NCBI GenBank assembly: GCA_961205875.1
Contig: OY540817.1
Location: forward strand, 5,553,001-5,617,000
From: Sialis fuliginosa
Lineage: Eukaryota; Arthropoda; Insecta; Megaloptera; Sialidae
Reading direction: 5' to 3'
DNA length: 64,000 bases
This document shows positions 12,030-23,900 of this stretch, piece by piece. The position numbers were made by a program, and so were the translations under genes. Each line of letters starts with the position of its first letter. Position 1 is the first letter of the stretch. Below the pieces are notes generated by a model, which worked only from the letters and a program-made list of their open reading frames with translations, was not told the DNA's origin and did no database searches.

Positions 12030-12680
12030 CGATTTAAATGAAAAATTATATTAAAATGATTGTTTATATAGTAAGTTATGATTTTTCTTCGTATCGATAT
12101 TTCTATAAAATATTTAAATTTCACCCATAAAATTGTTTTTTAAATTTAAATTTCATTAAAAGTATGTTTATTATATAGAAAAAGTCGTATAAAGTTTAAA
12201 AAAAATTTAACCCGCAGGTCTGTATCTTAAACCGTTCTCGGGATATAGCCTCTCAAAATTTGAGTTTTTTTTAAATTTTGGAGAAAAATATCCGTAACTT
12301 TTGAATGGGTTGTCGGAATTGATTTTTTTAAATCAGCGTGTCAAAATCTGTATAATGACATATACAATACGTTAAAATATAGATTTAGACACATTGAATC
12401 AAATCCGTCAACTAAAATCAAGTCCAAAATTTTGAAAACATACAAACTTTAAGAGGCTATATCTCGTGAACGGTTTGAGATACAGATCTGCGGTTTAAAA
12501 TTTTCATTTTTTACGTCATTTTCTATATGATATAGATACTTTTAACAAATAAAAATGTTTAGCACCATTTCATGCATCAACTTTCTAATTTTCGTAGAAA
12601 AATCGAATTTAAAGATAAAAAAATTATAAATAAAATAATAATTCATTATATAAACAAAATTACGACGAAGGAACGCTTAT
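12030..12680. repeat. Foldback (palindromic) element of about 650 bp
   Basis: The inner arms are clear: GCAGGTCTGTATCTTAAACC near 12216 pairs with GGTTTGAGATACAGATCTGC near 12470, and GGATATAGCCTCT pairs with AGAGGCTATATC. Pairing continues outward with decay through blocks such as TTCTTCGTA / TACGACGAA and TTTATATAGTAAG / TTATATAAAC. No coding. Outer limits are approximate. Confidence 0.6.
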
Positions 12681-13289
12681 CTATAAAACAAAATTTTGAA
12701 TGAATAAAACATTAACTATAGATTTGATAATATACTTTTTTTACCCTAAAAATAAAAAGTATTTCTGGAGCAAAAACTCAAAAATAGATGTTTTTTTCCA
12801 ACATGTAAATTTACTTTTTTTTTGTTTTGTCATTTTTAAGTTACAGCGTCTACAGACACAGACAGACAGACATTATGACGAAAACAATCAGAATGTATAA
12901 AAAATTAAAAATAGGTCTACAAATTAATATTTCCAATAATTATTAACCAGATATTCTTAATCACTAATATAATACAATTCTACTACACCCTGTTTCTATT
13001 TACAACAACAAATTTAATAACTTTTAATCCATACTCAATAGTTAATACATCCAACAATAAACATTAGTGCAAATAATGTGAAGCTTATTCACAGCTGAAG
13101 CCAATAAGTGGCGAATCAGAAAGCCGGCTTCCCTTTAAGTGCCACTTAAACGTAATCCCTTGTTAGGCTAGGATAAGCCTAGTATTCCCTCGCCCTCGTA
13201 CAATTGTCGGCTATGTCATGAAATTTATACGTACATTGATGGTTGCCTACAAATTGGTTTTTGGTGTTGAATAAATGCAGTTGCAATAG
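12681..13289. other. Non-coding DNA with a conserved-looking patch at 13080-13230
   Basis: A short (CAGA)n tract lies near 12855. The 13080-13230 stretch has balanced composition and contains GGCTAGGATAAGCCTAG, a short palindromic word, and is not repeated in the window. No gene recognised. Confidence 0.35.
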
Positions 13290-14000
13290 AATTTTCAAAA
13301 AAAATTTTGGGGAAATCTCGTTTTGGTCTCGATTAAAAAATATAAAATTCAATTTTGAGAGGGTGTGATAATTTTTTTACCAAATGCCTTTTAGATCAAT
13401 TTACTTTTTTTTGTTTTGCTATACGATCATTTTTGACAGAATTATTTGCGATCATGGTAAAAATTATACTCTGGAAGTATTTATCAATTTTGAGAACCTC
13501 CACGGGGTATGAAATGTTTTTTAATCAAATCTAATTAATATATTGTTGATCAGATTTTTCTTTTCAATTTCCTTTTTTTTTGTTTTGCTGTACGACCATT
13601 TTTAACTGAGTTATTAGCGATCAAAGAAAAAAACACACTTTTAATCAAAATTGAAAGCCTCCATGGGGCCTGATAATTTTTTTTTATCAAACCTAATTAA
13701 TGACTTGTAGATCAGATTTTTCCCTTTAATTTGATTTTTTGTTTTGTTTTACTGTACGTCCATTTTTAACTGAGTTATTAGCGATCAAAGAAAAAAACAC
13801 ACTTTTAATTTTGAATATAAAAAATTCCATTTTTGTAAAGCTGAAAATATTTTCTTCATAATTCGGTCAAAACTGCTCGTATAGCGATACTAAAAAAACG
13901 AATTGAAGAAAAAACTATGATCTACAAAAAACATTTATTAGATTTGATCAAAAAAATTTATCACAGCTTGTGGAGGCTCTCAAAATGTTTTGACGATAAC
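13290..14000. repeat. Palindromic repeat with tandemly repeated left arm
   Basis: A unit of roughly 160 bp containing GTTTTGCTGTACGACCATTT, ACTGAGTTATTAGCGATCAA and GATAATTTTTT is present about three times (13370-13450, 13500-13640, 13650-13810) and is followed by the inverse-complement arm (CATAATTCGGTCAAAACTGC, GATCTACAAAAAACATTTAT). Same family as 6680-7015 and 34390-34720. Expansion of only one arm is unusual. Non-coding. Confidence 0.6.
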
Positions 14001-14369
14001 AATTTTTTTTCTGTCGTATTCGTTTTTAGCGCCCAAAAATATGTAATAAAATATCCGGTTAATCATTTAGTTAGAACATGAACACAGTTACAGCCGTATT
14101 CATAAACGTTCCTTATCTCAAGGTCTGAGGAAGCCTTGATCAAGGCTCCCTTATTTTTTAAACATTAAGTATCGCTTCAACAAAAAATCCTAAAAAAAAG
14201 AAAATTTATTTTCCCTGCTATAAACATTAAATAAGGTCAAACAAAACAATAACAATAATAATAATTCAATCTGAAGGAACATTAAAACACTTCTAAAAAA
14301 AATACAGTAGATAATTTCGTCTCCCACACAAAACATTAAATAACTCTGTCTCGGTCACATTTAATGCAA

Positions 14370-14490
14370 TAAATACATACACGTATATCCGTCCTCTCTC
14401 TCGTTCCGGGCATGACTCCGGTCCCCCGTACCCCCACGTGTGTGCGCACGTGGCGACACACGTGACACCCACGTGCGCCGCCACGCAAAG
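14370..14490. promoter_or_regulatory. Cluster of four CACGTG E-boxes
   Basis: Perfect CACGTG palindromes occur at 14435, 14447, 14459 and 14470, a spacing of 12, 12 and 11 bp, in a CG-rich patch surrounded by AT-rich DNA. CACGTG is the bHLH/bHLH-ZIP consensus (Myc/Max, clock, HES-type). The site lies about 6.1 kb upstream of the first Pax exon in this window. Enhancer function is inferred from motif density only. Confidence 0.4.
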
Positions 14491-14757
14491 TTTCATTATA
14501 TTGTGATCTGGAATATTTATGCGTTTTCCGCGCATCATGGTTAATTTTCAACCGTTGACATTTTCTTAGTGATAGATTGACGTTTCGAATTTCAAACGGA
14601 GGTCTGGATTATTCTTCTTGGTTGGATTAATTAGGATTTCATTTTTAAGACTTGGGGTTACTTGATGAGAAATATTTTTTTAAATGGTATACCAGAACAA
14701 ATTATTTTCTTTATTTTTAATTTTTTTCTTGAATTATTTTATTGTGTTTGTAATTAC

Positions 14758-15049
14758 TAGAGATCGGAAACATAGTTTTTCAACTATTGCGTAAAAATGC
14801 ATTTATTGTAATTTTTATTACATATCTCCACCGTTTTCAGAAAACTGGTTTGATTTAACACAATTTGAAATCAACTATTTGCAACTAACTTTCTAACTAT
14901 TTTTAAACTATTTGCGACACTTTTTACTGCTTCGTTTGCACTTATTATTATTAAATCATAAAAAAAAAACTATTTATCAACTATTTTCCGAAAAATAATT
15001 CAATTAGTAACTATTTAATTGAAAATAACAACTATTTTTCCAATCTCTA
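14758..15049. mobile_element. hAT-like MITE (TAGAGATTGG family), copy 2, inverted
   Basis: Ends TAGAGATCGG and CCAATCTCTA; flanks GTAATTAC (14750-14757) and GTAATAAC (15050-15057). The 292-bp body is the reverse complement of 8339-8629 with moderate divergence, so the two inserted independently. No coding. Confidence 0.8.
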
Positions 15050-17079
15050 GTAATAACTTATATATAACAGCAGCTCCTCTTGCATTATGAGGATGAAATA
15101 GCTACACAGGTAGAAACGTTGGCATGGGCCATGAAATCCTTGCTTTTTTATTAAATAACGAAAACAATATTTTCTTAATATAAAAAATATACTCTTAATC
15201 CAATTATATTATTATTTCGTCTGACAATATTTTGACTAGTTTCAGGATTTTTTACTAAGGGGGGGGGGGGGGGAATTACATATAACATATATATTATATA
15301 ATAAGTAAATCTGCCCTTCCCACTGGATAGTTTATATTCTTATAAAGATACATATTTTTTTTATTTCTCATATAGTTATAATGGATGTTGCCACTGTGCC
15401 TGTCAAATAATGTGACTTTTAATTAAATCCCAGTCATAATATAAATCATACAGGAAACACACCCGAATTATTATTCAAATTCTCAACACTTACAAACTGT
15501 AAAATAATTTACAAAACAAGTGAACCCTTCCAAGCCGCCCCGATGTAAAAATAAATTAGATAACTCCCAATCCGTAACCGTGTATAATTCGCATTTATGA
15601 CGGACCGACCTCTGTGACAGATTCCGTACCCCCTCCCCCTTATGCAAGGCCGACTCTGGTTCACACATTACTGCCGCCTTTTTATAAATTACTCAATTTT
15701 CTCGGGATAATTTTTCAATCCATTGTCGTAATGAGTTTGATTCGAAGTCCCCTTATCAAAAGTTCACCCTCTTGTGATTTTTTAATGCTATATACTTTTT
15801 TATGTTTGAAGATTTGAATTTTATTTATACCACAAATATGTGGACAAATATTTACATCAATTTTAGAAAAAAAAATTTTATATTATTTTCATTTTATTTA
15901 TTTGCATTTATAAGTGAGTCATGCCCGGTATTGTCAGCCAATTTAAAGCTCTTTTAGTGCTAAATGTTCCTTTAACCTTACTTTTGTTATTACAAACGTG
16001 ATTTTAAAATGTACATAATATCGTTGTAAAAACATAGCGCAGAAAATTAAAAATCCATATTATTAATTGTACTATGTTTAATTCTGTTAATAATAAGACA
16101 ATTAGTTGAATTAGTTAAAGGAACATTTAGTTTAACTTGATAATACTGGGCATCAGTCTGTCAGTATTAAAATACGCTTTGAATCCTAATATTTTTTTCA
16201 GATAGTCTACTATGATATAAGAAAGAAATCGCAAAATTAAATTTGTCACCTGATAATTCCACATAGAATTAGAAATTAATTTTACCGGATTTTTCCCTTT
16301 TCTTGTATAATAAGAAGTTTCTAAGTCAATGGGAAGTACCCTATTGATTTTGATGATCGGTCAGTGAGTCAGTTAGAACCAAAAAAAACCTTAAATGCTG
16401 TATTTTTTTATTTCATTTAGAAACTTGCATTTTTGACAGAACTATGAGGTTGTAGATCTTAGTATTTGATATTAATTTCAACTTGATACCTCTAGCCGTT
16501 CTCGAGAAAAAGAGTCTTGACAAATGTATTTTAAAGTTAAATATATATGAAATAAATCACTTTAGTTACTGAATATAAAATATATGCTTATTTTTACATA
16601 ACCCAACATTTTTTTATAAAATAGAATGCAATATATACAATAAGAAAGTTACACTCAAAACAAAAATTAACATTAATATGAAAGTAATATAACAAAAAGT
16701 TAACAATACACCAAAATACTTTCAACAAAGTTACAGAATGTTTCTTTTTTTTGAACGAAACCTGAAAAGTCACGAAAACTAGAATAGACGCACACGGAGA
16801 AAGGATAGGATGATTACAGATTTAACAGTCCTATTTTATCCGGACTACGCGAGGTAATGTAGCTTGACAAAATGGAAACCACAAAACCAGAACGTATGTT
16901 AGACGAACACGAAAGAAAGGATGGAACTTAGTTGTGCCTCTACCAAAATATTATACCATGTAATATTTTGAATAGATGCGTATAAAAGAACATATCCAAT
17001 ATTGTATTTTAAATTTTATTAACATTATACTGCACACGCCATCTTAGAACAGACCTGTATTCAGAAATATTTTTGTTAC
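15050..17079. other. Non-coding DNA; unique patch at 15490-15690
   Basis: AT-rich with a G-run near 15265. The 15490-15690 patch is CG-richer and unique within the window. The 16780-16930 stretch is also balanced. No reading frame with supporting splice sites or recognisable motif was found. Confidence 0.4.
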
Positions 17080-17500
17080 TATAAAAATAATATAGAACAA
17101 AGTCCTTCTGTCTGTCTGTGTACGATTTTCTCAGTTACTACTGAACGGATTTTATTCCGGTTTTCACTAATGAATAGAGTGTTTAACGAGGAAGATTTAA
17201 GTGCATAATTTGTAGATATTTTGTATCGGGAAAGAAAAACAATCGTCGAAGAGTTATCTTCACGTGCAGCGATAAATATTTAGTTAGCGATAAGTGTTTA
17301 TTGCAGATTAATTTTATATCCCCTAGTAATATCGGATTTAATGCGCTCGTTTACTATATTTATGTCAAATCTTTCTAAATCAAGCGGTTCAGTAGCTAGA
17401 AGGCTGTAACAGATAGACAGACAGACAGTGTTGGTTCCATAAAAAATTATTGGGTGTAAAAACCAAATTTTTAATGATATCAATGGAGAAATAATATACA
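17080..17500. repeat. Dispersed repeat with TCTG microsatellites
   Basis: CTTCTGTCTGTCTGTGTACG is followed by GATTTTCTCAGTTACTACTG and AACGGATTTTATTCCGG, the same order as 1480-1690. The reverse-type block at 17370-17440 (AGTAGCTAGAAGGCTGT, then GACAGACAGACAG) recurs at 27600-27660. Non-coding, unclassified. Confidence 0.45.
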
Positions 17501-17999
17501 TCCAAGTTTTAAAATAACTAGTTTTTATTTATGTGCGTCTGTCTGTACACACTGTAACTCAAAAACGATCAAAAAACGAAAACCTATTTTTGAAAACGAT
17601 GATACAGTATTACGTATAAGAAAGTCCCGTATATCTGAAAAAAAAATCTTAGAATCATACTTGCCCACTGAAATTTATTTTAATGCCTTGTAAAACCATA
17701 ATTTCGACCCAAAATCGATTCTTTGAATATTTTCAAAATCCAATAATAAATTAAAAACAGATATAACTTACATAAAGTAAAAGAAACAGAGATAGGTAAC
17801 TTTTACGTACACTTACTACACTAATGTAAGTTGTATAAAGTTTTATATCTATATATAAAGTTTATAACGACAACGTATGGGGAAGGGGGGGGGGGGGGTG
17901 TAGAGGGATTGGTAAGGTATCTACAACATTCCTTATAATAACTTCTAAATTTTTGCATGTTCATAATCTTTGCACTTAACACGTCCCCAAGGTGTGCTG

Positions 18000-18130
18000 T
18001 GACCAACTCGGCGTGACGTCACAATGCGTCCCCCAAGACGCATCTCTTACTTCTGCAGCAGTCATTCTTCTTGTTGTTCTTCTCCTACTCCCAGCCCCTG
18101 AGCACATAAAGTATCAGCCAACTAACAAAC
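18000..18130. promoter_or_regulatory. CRE-containing patch
   Basis: A perfect cAMP-response-type palindrome TGACGTCA lies at 18014-18021 in a CG-richer unique stretch just before a Helitron-like copy. Such 8-mers also occur by chance, so the regulatory call is weak. Confidence 0.25.
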
Positions 18131-18236
18131 TTTCTCAACAATCATATTCCAATGTTGCTAATATATAGTTGGCTAAGAATTTCTGAATAATACCTTGTAC
18201 TTACACCATTGCTTTACTGATCTATTTTATTTAATA

Positions 18237-19044
18237 CTAGCAATGCCCACGCGGGTTCGCTCGCGTAGACTACGGAATTATTGTTTAGGATTTTTGAAAA
18301 ATATAGTTTAATTAATTAAGAACAAACACGATTAGTTATTATTGTAATAATAACTTATAAATACCTAAATTACCTAACAAAAAGAAAAAATAAACTCAAA
18401 CGATCAGCCGAGGGAATCCGAATATCTACCGAGCGTAAGCGAATCCAGTCTGTTGTACATCGCTTCGATGCGGCACGACACCATACATTTAAAATGTTAC
18501 ATTGATAAATTTATTTTAAGATATTTTCTAAACCATACGACCAAATTGGATGCTGTAAAGGGAAAATTATATCTACATTAAGTACTTATGACGATGAAAT
18601 CATTTATTTCGATAAGGATTAATGTTTTGCAGGTCATAAGTCCATGTAAACAGAACCCAAATATTTTATGTTTTCTTTGTAACATAAAAACAGTCATTGT
18701 GGCTTAAATATAAAAGTTAGAGATATGGTGTCGCGGACTTTATTGTAGAACTTTTGATTCTACACAGTTCATTAATACATTATTTTGTTCTATATTGAAC
18801 GGTTTAGACAGCGTATTACACAACAGCGCGAAGAAGGCAAATTTTTTTCCGACTTGATTTACTATTATCGTCACTGCTTAGTTGTTATGTTACCTAACGT
18901 AACAAAATATAGCCTATAACCTGGCCAGAGAATGTACCAATAAATTTTATAAAAAACACGTAAATCGGATAAGTGGTTCTCGAGTGATAAGCGCACGAAC
19001 GGACAGACAGACAGAGAGACGTTGAGCTTTATATATATTAAGGA
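18237..19044 (-). mobile_element. Helitron-like non-autonomous element, copy 2
   Basis: On the minus strand it starts TCCTTAATATATATAAAGCT, then an (ACGTCTC)(TCTG)n head, and ends with an ACTAGC-type tail (plus-strand CTAG at 18237-18240 preceded by A). It is 808 bp and collinear with 28677-29576 apart from a roughly 60-bp block missing here. No coding. Confidence 0.75.
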
Positions 19045-19950
19045 TTATAAATATTTACCAGTGAATTTCGACTTCTTTTATTTTCATTAAATAAAGCTAA
19101 ACATATTAAATCAATAATCAAACATATTATTTTGAAGTATAAACCGTATACAAACTTAAACTGACTTTTACGCATCCATCTATATTTCTCTTATACATCT
19201 AATCATCGCTCTCTCACACATAACCGATGTAAACTGACTTGTACACAAATGAACGATTCTTACTTCTAAACTATTAGTTTTAGGTATAAACCAAAGTACC
19301 ATTCTTATAGGAAAGTTTCATATCTGTAAAATTGATTCTGTTTATTTTTGCTCTATCTTATATCGTTTTCACTGAATCGACGATTTAAGAATAAACGGCC
19401 TTGCATTTTTTATATTTTGTGTGTTCAAGTGCATCATTTGCCTTCATTGGCGCTAAAATAATTGAGGCGAATATTAATTCCATTTAAAAATCTAATTTGA
19501 TTGGTCCAAAATGACACCTTTAGTAAAATAAAAATAAATTAAAAGAAAGATTGCTATGGAACATTTTATTAAAAATAATAATAAATCACACATTCCATTT
19601 CTAATTAGTTAGGACAGTTATGTTTGACTTTCACAATGAAATGTCAAACTGTAATTATGATAAAACTATACACTAATAATGATTTCGCGTGATAGCCACG
19701 GGGAGGGTTGGTATAACTGTGTTTTGTAGGGTGGGAATTGAAAACTTCCCGTGGCGATGTTAATCAGCTTATTGCACCGGAAACCAACAGGTACAAGTGT
19801 GTAATGACCGGAAATTACCACTAAAGTTTAGTGGTTGTGATTATATCACACTAAATTGATGTGATTTTTTTTTTTATATTCATTCTGACTATTTTTGTCA
19901 TAATGTCTGTGTATCTGTCTGTCGATTCTGCAACTCAAAAACGATAAATC
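19045..19950. other. Non-coding DNA; balanced patch at 19680-19860
   Basis: The patch lies less than 1 kb before the Pax exon and includes GGGAAGTTTTC-type sequence on one strand and a CTAAAGTTTAG palindrome. It is unrepeated in the window. No gene recognised; regulatory use possible but unproven. Confidence 0.3.
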
Positions 19951-20632
19951 ATAGTTATACTCGATTCAGAGACTTCTAGAAGTACCTACTATATTTTATT
20001 ATACACTGCAGGGCCGTAACTAGAGGCTCGGAGGCCCCGAGGCAAGAGGTGACCGAGGGGCTCCCAGATATGCAGAAAATAAAAATTGAAGACCTTTTTT
20101 TTGGATCATAGCTTACAAATTTTACATTTGTTACTAATTTTTATTTCAATGATTTTTTTTTGCTTGCCAGCTAGATTTTACACTTTAACGGATAATAAGC
20201 CGAAAAAAAGGTCATTAAAATCAAAATTAGTAATAAGTAAATCACGTTTTCAAGTAAGCACCAAATACGTTTTAAAAAATCTTCAATTTATTTATTTTTT
20301 CTTGCTCACTCCAATTTTTATGCTGCTACGGAGGCCCCCTAGTCTTGGGGGCCCCGGGGCACAGCCCCGGCTGCTCCGGTGGTAGTTACGACCCTATTAT
20401 ACAGTGCATTTCATGAAAAAAAAACTGTTATAATTTCAGGATCGTAAGAATAAAAATTATTCTGATATTTCATAATTTCGGCTTTAGTGGATTCCCAAGA
20501 CTGATAGACAGACAGACACATAGACAATATTGGTCATACTCTATTCAGGGACTCCCAGAAATATCTATTACTTATATTTTACAGTACATTTCCTGAAAAA
20601 AAAAATTGTTATAATTTCAGGATCGTAAGGAA
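19951..20632 (+). repeat. Tandem duplication of a Pax intron end and exon start
   Basis: The sequence around the real acceptor (20530-20632) is repeated just upstream. Copy 1 comprises 19951-20008 and 20399-20450, interrupted by a hAT-like insertion. Shared blocks: ATACTC.ATTCAG.GACT, ACAGT.CATTTC.TGAAAAAA and TTATAATTTCAGGATCGTAAG (the last in two overlapping parts). Copy 1 thus keeps an intact-looking acceptor AG at 20438-20439 and the codons for IVR, then diverges into non-exonic sequence. Confidence 0.75.
20009..20398. mobile_element. hAT-like MITE inserted in the duplicated intron end
   Basis: Ends CAGGGCCGTAACTAG and GTAGTTACGACCCTA are inverse complements. Flanks ATACACTG (20001-20008) and ATACAGTG (20399-20406) are a target duplication with one mismatch. 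The ends are CG-rich, the middle AT-rich. About 390 bp; the right boundary is uncertain by 2 bp. No transposase. Confidence 0.75.
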
Positions 20633-20919
20633 CAAGGCGGCTGAGAAAGCTAAGCATGTTCACCATCAGCAGCAAGCGGCAAACAACCAAGGAGGCGGTG
20701 GTACGGGTGGTGGCGGTGCTGGCACAGGGCCGGTCTCTGTGATCGCGCACGCACCAGGAGCGGGCTCAGGGGGTGCGCCGCAGGGCCATACGCAACTACC
20801 GTCTGACCAAACTAGACCCGGATCGGGGGCATATAGCATCAACGGGATTCTTGGAATTCACCATCACGGTAGCGATCCAAACGGAAATAGTATTAAACGG
20901 AAAAGAATTGACGACCACG
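20621..20919 (+). CDS. sv: Pax2/5/8 exon: paired-domain end, octapeptide, KRKR
   Basis: The acceptor is TTATAATTTCAG before 20621 and the donor is GTAAGT at 20920. The exon supplies the third base of an Arg codon, then IVRNKAAEKAKHVHHQQQ, a Gly-rich linker, YSINGILG and IKRKRIDDH, and ends with one base of a split codon (phase 1). The intron position at the end of the SSINR-type paired-domain helix is, from memory, shared with vertebrate Pax2/5/8. Confidence 0.93.
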
Positions 20920-23900
20920 GTAAGTCATATTTTCCAACAAACAATTTTTTGTCGCAAAATAGTTTTTTTAACGAAACAATTTTTTGGGGAATTGTATTTA
21001 ACCCCTCTCTGCCCTGAATCCTTACTTGAATGTGTTTTATGTTATTTGTGGACTTTAAATAATAGGTGTACTTACTTCGTGAAAAACTTTGAAATTGATT
21101 TTCTAATAATAAGAGAAGTAAAAATGGAAATTTGAAAGAGTTATGGGTAAAAAAATATCTCTCTTTAAAAAAATACAGGTAAAAATATGAAATTAAAAGA
21201 TATTTATTTTTGCAACAACGAAAATAAAGGTTACTGAAATAAACTAAATAATAATTCTAGACATCGTATAATTGCAAAAAAGGGGGAAAACTTCAGTTCT
21301 TTTACTGCAGTTATGTTTAAAAATAGAATATATTTCTTATGAATTCCTAAAACTTTATAAAGGAGATACACATTGTTTTTAATAATTTATAGTATATTTC
21401 TGCGAACATTTATGATTTCTTACATTTGCAGAAACTTGGCAAAAGTCAACAAGATAATATATATAGTACATGCATATATAAGTACATAGTCTATATATAC
21501 ATAAGTTTAGTTACAAAAGTTTTATGTAGTTACCTATATATGTAATGAATTCCATATACATCGTTCCATTTTTAAAATAGTTCGGTTTTATTCATTTTTT
21601 GTTAATTTCAATTTTAACATAATTACAACTTAAATAAAAATAATATCTAGGTATTATAAGGTACTGGAACCAGCCTTGAACGCTTTAAGAGCAAGATGTA
21701 CTGTTTTTTAGGATTGATGGGCTTCGTTTATGTAATTTTCATGAACTACCTCTTTATTAAATCAATTTAATTAGCAAAATCCGCAAATATAGTTTTTTTT
21801 TATTATTTTGTTATTTTTTTCTTCAGTAATTAATAAAGTAAAACCAGTAAAGGGCACCTAGTGTAGACATTTGCTAATGATTACAAAATGATAAGTACTA
21901 CGACATAAAAGTTATAAAATACAGAATCGTAAAATTTGAAACGATGTAAAGCAGTTGCTATGATAATAAATAGATTACACTTATAATTAGTTTATATATC
22001 CACCATTTTGGCACCCATTGACCGATTGTCATCAAATTAAACTATGGATCTTGGCTTCTGGGTGTAAGCGGCGTCGGTTTGGTCGTGTTAAAGGCCAACG
22101 TTTCGTCACACATTGCAGTGGACATCTTCAGAGCTCTTTTAGAGTTAAGAGTCTACAGATTATAATTATGATTCAGTAATGGCAGTATGTAATCAAATAT
22201 CAAGTATTTCTAATTTAGTGCATTTAATTAAACAAGTGTCCAGCACAGGGGTATTATCCAAGACTGGTGCCAGTACCTTATTCATATTTCATAGAGTACG
22301 TCATGATTCTAAATCAACCCCAGTAAATATGACGTCATGTAGAAAACAATACATACATATTTTACTTCGTGCTACGGACCGTGAGATTTATAAATGAATA
22401 TTTTGACAATTCGATATAGTAATTTTAAAAGGGGGGTTATTTATGTATCTCATTTATATATAGTGGAACATATCATATTACATATTATGATGATGTATAG
22501 TGAATTAAATACATACACATATAGCAATTGGTGTCGAGAAAAAAAATACGAGATATTTCTCATGTAAAAATTAACTTATATAAAATATTTTTTGGGAATG
22601 AAATTTTAATAAATAAATAAAATAATGTTAAAGATTAAAATCTCAACTTTTTAATGATTTGTCAAATTTAACTTTTATTCATTTTTCACCAAACTAAAAA
22701 CAAAAAAAACTGTATTTTTTATTTTTGAGTTCCAATTAAATTTTAAAAAATAATAGGAAAAAAATCAGACATCAAACATAAAAAAATATTTTACAGCTAA
22801 AATGATTTTTTGAAATCCATGTACGTTTACAAATTAAAAAAAAAAAACACGTTTTTTTTACTTGCTTTAAAATCATACAGCTCCAAAAAAAAAATTATTA
22901 AATATGAATTTGCAAAAAATCTAAAAAGTAGAGGTTGCAATTTTTATTTACTATTATTTCTACCATAATTACAGAGCAGGCATTGAAAAAATTGTCCTCT
23001 TTTTCTAGCAATATTTTACATTAAAAAAAAACTTCATAGAGATACAAAAATCTCCATAAACAAAACGATCAAATAACTAAAAACCCCATACCCCCCCCCT
23101 TCTTTGTGCGCATTGTGTACGGCCGTTACGTAACCATATGTCGCGCACAATGTCGACGTGCACTGATACAAAATGGCGTATCGCACAACCAAGAAACGGT
23201 ACATTTAGTGTCGGCCACAACGAACCGTGGTCGTGTGTGAGGGCGAGCATCGCGTCCACCGCACAGCTGGCCGACTGGACTCAGTATGCGCCGGAACGCC
23301 AAGACAGTGCCGGGGTGGAAAATATTTCATAAAATAATTTTCATTTTTAAATTTGTACAGAAAATTATTTTTACTAAAATGAAGGTTATGATTTTGTCAG
23401 TCTATATAAGCTAGTTGGAAAATTCAAAATGGCAGTCATGAGATACTCTATTGTTTTTACACGAAAAATTTTTTTTTTCACTTATCATGATGGGTATCCA
23501 ATTAAAGGGTTTTAAAAGACGAATTCAAAAATATAGCAGGAAAAATGTATTTTATTTTTATTCGTTTTATATAAGAAGATATACGTAAATTGTTCACTCT
23601 CGATATTACGTATTACTTACTCTTCGTTTTGACAACTATGTCAAACCCACCCTAGTTGTAACCACTAGTCGACGCTATTATCGCGCACGCTGCGAATTGT
23701 AAAACACAACAGTGCGCATGCGCAGTTGAAAAAATACTGAACGAAAGGGGAGCGGGGGTGAAATCGCGTAATTTGTCGTTAGAACAAGCTGCTGCACACG
23801 CGATCGCGCGGCTAAATCGCCAGTGTGTATCTCTTTTGCGATTTACATATAAAACAATGTAAAATTAATGTACGCGATAGTCGTGCTGCTAAAAGTCGCT

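Noticed and set aside
20773-21135. 120-codon open frame overlapping the first Pax exon
   Set aside because: Wrong frame for the octapeptide exon and extends past the GTAAGT donor into AT-rich intron.
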